This document shows positions 56,273 to 64,000 of a DNA stretch of 64,000 nucleotides, one piece after another. Source of the DNA: Peromyscus leucopus (Eukaryota; Chordata; Mammalia; Rodentia; Cricetidae). The notes under the pieces were generated by a model, which made no database searches, had not been told where the DNA came from, and saw nothing but the letters and a program-made list of their open reading frames with translations. Both the position numbers and the translations under genes were made by a program. The stretch's first letter is position 1. Each line of letters starts with the position of its first letter. The DNA is taken from assembly GCF_004664715.2 (NCBI RefSeq), contig NC_051079.1, forward strand, positions 59,326,660-59,390,659. Direction: 5' to 3'.

Positions 56273-58357
56273 ACCCTCACAGCAAATAACTAGTTTGACC
56301 ACGTAAGTTATCAAACTGGAGCTGATATTTAGAGGAGAAGGAAACTCTATCATAATTATCTTGCATCATGGAACACGGTGCTGAGGATTCTGGATAAGTG
56401 GGTGTGTATGTTTGCCCTGTGATGATAACCTCTCTTCAATGGGAACATTTTCCAGAACTATGATTTAGGAACCTCACCATTAAAGTCATGTACTGATTCT
56501 GAAGAATAGCTGAGGCATGGAAAATTAAATTATGGATTGCTGGAATCTGTGTCAGCAACAACAACAACAACAAAAAAACACTTTTCTCTGCTTAATAACT
56601 GTCACTCTCAGAATAACTAGTAATAGTTTTAATTTTCATGCTTTCTGAATGGAAAACCTTTTTTCCCCATTGTATACTCTTTGGTGTGTGTGCTTTATTA
56701 AAATCATACCTGGTTGGATTATCACATCCTTTTCAGCTGGAACGGAAGGGCTCAGCCAGCTGCTATATGGGGTGATTCTTTTCATTTCTGCTCAGGCCCA
56801 AGAGTCACAAACTCATTTAACTTCTCACAGTTCCCTGTATCTGCATTCTCACCTTCAAGTTCCTCTGCCATTCACCTGCTGGCTGCTCAGCCTTTGTCCT
56901 TCTAGCTGGGCTTTTTCAGGTCTGCAGGTCTCAAACACCATCAGGCATTATGCTATAATCAATAGCTCAGAGTGAAACTGTCCCTGGTATTCCTCCCAAT
57001 TCATTGTTTAGAATTGGGGTTTTTGTTTGTTTGATTGTTTTGCTTGGTTTTCTGAAAAGCAACCTAATCTCAACAGGTCACAAAAACCAGAATGTATTTC
57101 ACAAAAAATTAAAAAAAAAAAATAAATTTCATCTTGCTGCAAACCTAGGAGCTTTGAACACAGGAAAGCAAGAGCCATTTCTCAGGAGCTATTCTTCACT
57201 CTGTCATTCTATCATTTTCTTGACTTATTTACACTAATTTGGTGCTAAAAATGACATTTGCTCTGTAAATATTCCTACATCTGTTCATATTTCCTCTTTC
57301 TTTTTCCATGAACACACACTTACTGCTATTTGTGGTTAGATTTGGAAGAAAGGGGAACATCTATTCTTGTCACTACCGTATGGCTAAGTCCCTTCTGTCC
57401 CTCAGAAATTTTGGTTCAGTGATTACCGAAGCAGGTCTGAAGGAAGTGAATTTTCATTTTTAGAACAGTTTAAGTTTTTTTTTTTTTTAAGCTGACTTAA
57501 AATTCTAGGAAACAAATGTTGCTATCATGATGTGTCAAGGAAATTTAAAGAATTAAAAAAAATCTTCATAGTTTATATATACACATGAAGAAGCACTTGA
57601 AACTTCCCAGAAAAGTGGGGATTTCTTTATTCTGATATTTGATTTAAATAAAAAAAATGAAACTATCTGGATTATTTCCTATTTAACTATGTTGAGTCAA
57701 GAAAGGTATAGCCATGCCTTATGACAGAATATACTTTTATTTTTCTTTCAGAAGAAATTAGTGTTAAAGTTTCCTGGTGATTTCATATTTTTTGACACTT
57801 GTGCACTGATAATTTATAATTTTGTTTTCCACACACCCTCAGGGAAAGGCTTCTTGTTCACATCTCATCTGAGTCAGAAAAGATTGCCTGGTCCTCTGTT
57901 CCATCCACACAGGGCTGCTACCATCTCATTTGTAGTTAAGACAAAACTGAATATATATTTACCTCATTGTGCTTGGAAGAACACAGGACACCTTCTTAAG
58001 AATTATCCATTCCTCTGTTTGGAGGCCCATCATGAGACTGTTAGTTTTGATTTTTATCTTTTGGGGTATAATAAATTTTCAGAGAATAGAAGCTAAAAGA
58101 ATATAAAATAATTAATATCTAACATCACTCAAGGTAAAGTGGAAAATAAAAAAAAAACTAGTGGATTTGTGGATGAGATAGTCATTTTGACATGGTATTA
58201 ACAGGCCGACTGAATTGCAAAATAGTTCCCCTAGTATTTTCCTTTTAAATAATGGACCTACTGACATACCCCCATTGTAGTAAGAGACAAATTCGAAGTC
58301 ATAGGACATTCATTAAATTTATGTTACTAACATATTAAATATTGTTGCACTTGAAAT
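56273..58357. other. Intronic sequence, nothing recognised
   Basis: AT-rich with short A and T runs and (CAA)n near 56556-56572. No gene or repeat family recognised. Confidence 0.5.
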
Positions 58358-58588
58358 GCTTTTTAAATTATTATTTTAGATTTATTAGTTATTTGAGTGT
58401 TTTGCATGCATCTATGAATGTGCACAATACATATTCCAGGCTCAAAGGGCATTGGATACTGGAGTTGCAGATGGTTGAGAACTGGAGTTACAGATGTTTG
58501 TGAGGCAAAATGTGGGCTCTGGGAAATGAACCTGGCTCTCTGTGTGAGCAACAAGTGCTCTTAATCACTAAGCCATCTTTCTAGCCCC
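58358..58588 (-). mobile_element. B2/B3-type SINE
   Basis: On the minus strand it starts 'ggggctagaaagatggctta', has 'gagcacttgttgctcacaca' and continues through 'ctgtaactccagttctcaac' to an A-rich end. Nearly full length for the family. Confidence 0.85.
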
Positions 58589-60854
58589 CAGAAAGGATTT
58601 TGACAACCCCATTGAAATAGTGGCTATCTCAGTAGTCTCACATTCAGTAAGATGTGGCCTTGCCTCCTGTAGTTAATTCTAATATAACATGATTGGCCTT
58701 TCATTCATGAGCCAGCTCAGCTTAGTTTCTCATAGATGGTGACTCCTATACAGTAGAGACTCATATAGTATCATGGATTTTGGTCAATGATATACAATGG
58801 AAGACATTCAATCATTTTTCTAGGGATTTTTGTTGTAATTATAAACTGACAAAAGTATTTTTATTAGCCTAAAAATAGGAAAAAATCCCACATTTGTGAC
58901 TTTTTCTTAAATCAATAATTAATATCTGGTTGCAATCGCTATGCACTTTTTAAAAACTGGAGTTTTCATGGCAAAGAGGAACTCTTAAATTCACAAATGG
59001 CAGGGTTGGGGCTGAACGTGAAACAAAGTAACAAATGGTATCCTTGGCGGTAAAGACACTTGCAAAGTCAGATCACATCTGACTTCTCAGGATAGACAGA
59101 AACAAAGGACATTAGTGTTGGATGAATTGCTACTGGATTTTGAAGATCAAATACTAGCAAGCATATTTTTCTTCTCATTCTCATTTAAGTCATTATTGTC
59201 TATATTGTACAGCAGAAGAAATGAAAGTCTAGGTTGAAATCAGAATAGAAAATACTAGAGAGTAAATACTTTCATGTATTTGTAGATTAGATATAAAAGA
59301 GGAAAGGAGAAAACTAGGCAAATTACTGATATATAACAACTATGATGCTTGGCTTATATAACCATTATAAAAGCAATGTAATAATCAGGAAAATAATCTT
59401 TACTTGAGAATCAAATTATTTAGTATTGAGGAAGCTTCTAAAATGCAAAAATAATTTCAGTATCTGCTGAGGTCTACAAAATGCATTTGGCCTGTCCAAT
59501 TTAATCTTTCCAATCATTCTACAAAATATCTCCTAGCTCTATCTTCATTCCACAAGATAATGCCTTAAATTAAGTAATTTGTCTTAAATTGTACTGCTAG
59601 GAGTTATGAAACCAAGATCTGTACTTAGTTTGGTGTTAAAATCCATGTCCTTAATTATTTCTCATAATAATATATAGGGACACTAACTCAATCTGAGCAA
59701 AATCTAGGGAAACGGATTGTGGCAGTCCATGTTGAGACCCTTTCCTGTGGTCTAGATAAATCATGCTGTGTAGGAAGTCTGCACTACATGAAGTCTAATA
59801 TAATATGCTAACATAATTCATTCTTTTATAAATACATACATGAATGGAACACAGATAATAATTTCATTTATTTCAGATCTTCAAGTGGCCACATGTGTCC
59901 TGTTTACATGTCAGAAACAGCACACTCAAAAGTAGCCTTTACAAAAAAAGTTAAATGGATGGAAAAATCCTTTAATTCACATAACATGAAGTATGAGAGA
60001 AAAGTGTCTTGTGGTATATGAATGACACTTATTATTTGCTTCTTTGTTTCTGTTTTTCTAGGTTCTACTTACATCAACATCTGTTCCTAAAAACTTGCAA
60101 AGATTCCCAACTATAGATAAATATAACTCACTTTAAATGCCTAGACATGAGATTTAAGACTCTCAGTATGTTAAGTTCAACTTTATATTCTATACTTAAC
60201 ATCCTCGGATATCATACTTTACAAAGTATTCCTCTTGTGATCTAGAAGTTCTCATCAAGACTTTCCAAATATCTACCTAGGCTTGTTTAGTTACCTGTGC
60301 TAATTTGTAGCTGGGTGTATTCACATTAATGTTCCCTTCCCTGCTTTATCTTAGTTATCTTATGAATTAATAACTTAGCTTGATGATAAATTCACAAATC
60401 ACTTCAGTGTATTGTTCACTATCCCTTACAGACAATTGCATGAATACATTATTAAAAGATACTGTGGTAATGTTCTCTGGTATATTTCTAATTTTTTTTC
60501 TGTTCATGGCTATATTTTATAAATAATGGCTCTTTTGTTGGATTGTTTTGTTGTCACAAGCACATTTGCCCAACAGCACATACTCACTTCATATCTCTAT
60601 CACAGTTTGATAATTCTCCCAATATTTTGAACTCTTATTATATATGTTTGGTGATCTGTGATCAGTGTAACTTTCCTGTTACAACTGTAAGTATTCTTAG
60701 GAATCATAGCATAGATGGCAAACTTAAAAAATTAAATGTGATTTTCTACTGTTTCCATATTTCCCTCTCCTCAGTCCTCTCTTGCTTTTGAGACAGGATG
60801 ATAATGAAATTGGATCAATTGTGTATAATTGAAAGAAGTTGTATGCCTCTTGGC
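58589..60854. other. Intronic sequence, nothing recognised
   Basis: AT-rich; no repeat or coding signal recognised. Confidence 0.5.
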
Positions 60855-62805
60855 TTAAATTCAAAGCTAGAAACAATTAAGCTCAGTAAGGAAGGGACTT
60901 TCACTGAATGCTTAGGCTGAAAGCAAGACCTCTTGTACCAATCACTTAGCCAACTTATCAGTACAAAGGAAGGTTCTAGAAAGAAATTAAGCACTGGTCC
61001 ATTGAGCTCATATATGATAAGAAAGCAAAACAGTTGTTCTGCTAATGTGGAATAGCTGACCAGAAGATCAAACCAGACAATAGATTCCTTTAAGTCAAAT
61101 CCTAATGTAGAACAAGTCCCTAACCTCCATTCGGTTCTATGAATGTGAGCAATGTGAGAAAGGTGCAAAAGAATATTTGAATCTAGAAGTGGTTGATCGA
61201 TGGGGTATAAGAAAAGAGTCGTTTCTATTCAAAAGTATAAATTGAAGCAACAAGTGATGATGATGTAAAAGATTAGCAAATCATCAAGAAAGTCCAACTG
61301 GAAAAAGTGAAGAAGCTTACACAGCTGATTTTCAGTATATACCAACAGCCTTCTATTGGAAGATGATGATGCTTATGACTTGAGATGATACCTGTAGCTT
61401 GAGACAAACGTCAACGCCTGGCTTCAGTGCTTCAAAGGTCTGGCTGTTTCATGTGTCAGGTGCTAATCTAACTAGTCACTAAGTTAAAACAGATGCTCAT
61501 CTACCATTGTGAAAATCTGCTGGAGGGCCTTTAAATACAGTACATCTTTCTGCTTTGCTATTGTTATCTAACTGCAACAAAAATTGGGTGAACAGAACAA
61601 TTATTTTCAGCATATATTGTGTAATATTTAAGCCCAGCATTGAGATCTGCTATTATTATATTAGGAATAACATAATAAATATTAATCTTAATTGGCAATG
61701 ATCTTGGTCACTGAAGAGCAGTTTAATGAGATTATTGCTTCCTGTTTCATCATATAGCATCCATTCTGCATCTCAGGATTCAAAAAGTAATTTCATGCCC
61801 AAATTTTGTTATTTGAGAAATATATTTCATAAGGCTATTTCTGTCATACAGAGACTCTTGTTAAAGATTCAGTATTAAATTCCATTAAGGATATTTATGA
61901 CTGGTGGAGGGTCACACTATTATCATGAATAGGGCCATGAAGGAAGTTGATTCCAACTCTCAAGGGTGATGTTGAGAAGTTTCACATTCACATTGATAGA
62001 GTCACCTCAGATATGGGAGGAATAGTAAAAGAGCTAGAAACAGCAGAAGACCTTGAAGATCTGAATGAATTGCTACAATATCAGGACAGAGCTAGCTCAA
62101 AAGAAGACTGGGTTTTATGGAATAGCACAGGAGGTGGATTTTGAGACAGGAAGATGCCACGGCTATCATCATATGAAAAGTAAGTTTATGGATACGTTGT
62201 CAACCTAGTTGAAAAAGCAGTGGCTGAGTTTCACAGGTTGGCTCTGGTTTTGAAAGGAGGGCCACAGTCAGCAAAATGCTATTAAGCAGGAGGCCCTGCT
62301 ATTGAAAAACTTTTCCTAAGGGGAAATGATCACCAACCGTGGCAAATAGCAGTCTTATCTAATATGAAGATCTTGCTGAAGGCATTCAATCTTCAGCAGT
62401 TACCATCCTGGTCAGTTAACAGCATCAGCTTCTGAAGGTTCAGATGGTCATCAACCTGTCTGTCTGTCTGTCTGTATGATAAGGGTCTATACAGCTATAC
62501 AGCTCTGGCTGGCCAGGTGCTTACTGTGTAGTACGAATTGGCTAAAACTTTCTGTCCTTGCTAGTCATCTTCCTAAGTTCCTGAATTTAGATTTGTAACA
62601 ATATAACCAGTTGATAGAGGAGATTTTTTTTTTTTACATAAAACATATTTGGTGTTTTTGTGAGACATAATATTATTGGACATTTTCACATATTATACAA
62701 TAGTGTAAATGTAAACTTTATATGTACTTGGAAGCAAAGAATATTTCTCTGTATATTTCTGTGTCTTGTGTTCCTGTGGTTTGAAACTGAACCAAGGATT
62801 TTTTT
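60855..62805 (+). pseudogene. Tigger1 (pogo/Tc1-mariner) DNA transposon, dead transposase
   Basis: Colinear with the mammalian Tigger1 transposon as I remember it. In order: 'attaagctcagtaaggaagg' (60873 on), 'gaatgcttaggctgaaagca', 'gataagaaagcaaaacagtt', 'acagccttctattggaagat' (near 61345), 'gatgctcatctaccattgtg', 'atttaagcccagcattgaga', 'ccattctgcatctcaggatt', 'gaagttgattccaactctca' and the 3' region ending 'tggtttgaaactgaacc'. The transposase has an N-terminal CENP-B/Tc5-type helix-turn-helix part and a DDE nuclease; one C-terminal piece stays open at 61947-62144 (MIPTLKGDVEKF, then RELE-like and ELLQYQD segments). Stops and shifts break the rest. The 5' terminal repeat was not found and the 3' terminal repeat is only partly visible. 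Confidence 0.88.
62457..62474 (+). repeat. (TGTC)n microsatellite inside the Tigger1 relic
   Basis: Four to five TGTC units; an expansion within the transposon's 3' part. Confidence 0.9.
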
Positions 62806-63782
62806 AAATGAAAACTTATAATTAATTTTGAATTAAAAGTGTTATTTAATCAAATATAATGTTGAATACAATATTAACTTGTCTTGTTTGTGATAAATAA
62901 AATTGTGAAATTATCTTTTCTAAAGTCACAAATAAGATAAATATTAAAAATTGTCCATTTTTATTTGAAATAAAGATAAATATTATAACAAAAACATCAG
63001 AATCTATTTTTAACCAGTCCCATAAAGTTAGTACCTCTTGGCCTGTAGAGAGTCCAGCATCACCTGAGTGTAATTAAATGAATAAATAGGAGATTGAATT
63101 ATCCACTGACTAATATAATTAGTTCATTAAAGAAGCTTTAAATAAGAATTCCAGTGCCTAAACCAGTTCTTTCAGTCAACCTACTGCTCAAAGCACATTT
63201 ATAATTCTTTAATCCAGTTGGAGGCTTGGCATTCAAATGTGATGAACCATGAATAAAGTTAATTTTACAACTACGATGGCTGGCTTCTTCGATCCATAAT
63301 GTAGTTCCCTTTACACATGTTTTGACACACCACAATCTGCAGTGTTTCAGTTGATATTTTTTTAAAAAGTGTATTACAGCTGTTTACTGCTAATTTACTC
63401 TAATAAAAACATATAATTACCCATAAGGAAAAACTCAATTTGTCTTAGATCATTAATCAACAAATGAAATTAGTTACTAATTTTCCTGCTTTTGAATGAA
63501 ATAATTATTTTCACCTGTAAAACATGAAATATCATGGAAAAACCTCTCTTGAAATATATATAATTGATGTTATCTATGACAAATGTCTCCTCTTATGCCC
63601 AGGCTTGGAAAAGATGTAAGACATGATCACACCCCTATCTCTGCTCAGATCTCACTTCCCAGCTTTTGTTGGAGCCCAGGTGACCTCCCATCCCTTAAAG
63701 GCAGTCACAACACCCGTGTTTAACAACTTCCCAATTATCTCCATATCTGAGCCATTCTGATGCCACCATATGAGCTGTTCCT
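62806..63782. other. Intronic sequence, nothing recognised
   Basis: AT-rich, no feature recognised. Confidence 0.5.
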
Positions 63783-63866
63783 GGTCAGTTCTCTGCACAA
63801 TTAACATGATGGTTGGTTCTCTGCACAATCAAGATGATGGTTGGTTCTTTGCATAATTAACATGAT
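63783..63866 (+). repeat. Minisatellite, 28-base unit, three copies
   Basis: Units at 63783-63810, 63811-63838 and 63839-63866 share a core ggttctctgcacaattaaca followed by tgat, with a few substitutions in each. Confidence 0.9.
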
Positions 63867-64000
63867 GGCTTCTACCTCTCTTTCTTCCTAGTTTAACTTC
63901 CTTCCTCTGGTTTGTCCCCCTCACCACCCCTCCCTGTTTTCTAATGCTGTCTCACAGACTCCAGGAAGTTTTCCCAAAAGTCTCCACATCCTCTTGTTCC

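Noticed and set aside
61947..62144. 65-residue open frame as a host gene (domesticated transposase)
   Set aside because: It is the C-terminal remnant of Tigger1 with broken sequence on both sides; there is no sign of a maintained longer frame.

Overview
This is mammalian nuclear DNA from a muroid rodent. It is AT-rich and intron-like, with rodent SINEs (B1, B2, a B4-type fragment), Lx-type L1 3' ends and several rodent ERV LTRs. A composite LTR/B1 element and an LTR with a 'gctctgattggtcaataaataaaac' type core (seen here in several copies) are, from memory, typical of cricetids (hamsters, voles, deer mice). That suggests Cricetidae rather than Mus or Rattus, but I could not test it.

Only one gene is recognisable. 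Two minus-strand exons (47152-47302 and 45617-45753) together encode the third immunoglobulin domain of DCC, the netrin-1 receptor. Their reading frames, splice sites and phases fit one another. The rest of the window is DCC intron: part of the upstream intron (47303-64000), the whole intron between the two exons (45754-47151), and part of the long downstream intron (1-45616). Exon numbers 4 and 5 are from memory of the human gene.

Layout: 1-2.3 kb, two L1 3' ends, the second with target-site duplications; 2.5-3.0 kb, an old L1 tail; 5.1-5.5 kb, a solo LTR; 10.0-11.6 kb, a nested cluster of two L1 tails and two LTRs in opposite orientation; 17.9-18.6 kb, an Lx L1 fragment; 18.8 kb, a long AT repeat; 23.3-24.4 kb, a composite LTR/SINE facing an inverted copy of part of itself; 25.9-26.3 kb, an LTR; 33.0-34.2 kb, a B4 fragment and an ancient L1 invaded by microsatellites; 38.3-38.8 kb, an old B1 and a possible DNA-transposon relic; 40.1-40.5 kb, an LTR; 42.4 kb, a B2; 45.6-47.3 kb, the DCC exons; 47.7 kb, a B1; 50.1-51.7 kb, an old L1 split by an LTR-like element; 54.7 kb, a small CpG-rich retro-insertion with perfect 15-bp duplications; 55.5 kb, an L1 tail; 56.1 kb, a B1; 58.4 kb, a B2; 60.9-62.8 kb, a Tigger1 (pogo) transposase relic; 63.8 kb, a three-copy minisatellite.

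No tRNA, rRNA, CRISPR array, promoter or complete protein-coding ORF could be supported. The most unusual object is the 54.7-kb insertion: its flanks and CpG content look young, but its body looks like a B1 SINE missing many short pieces.
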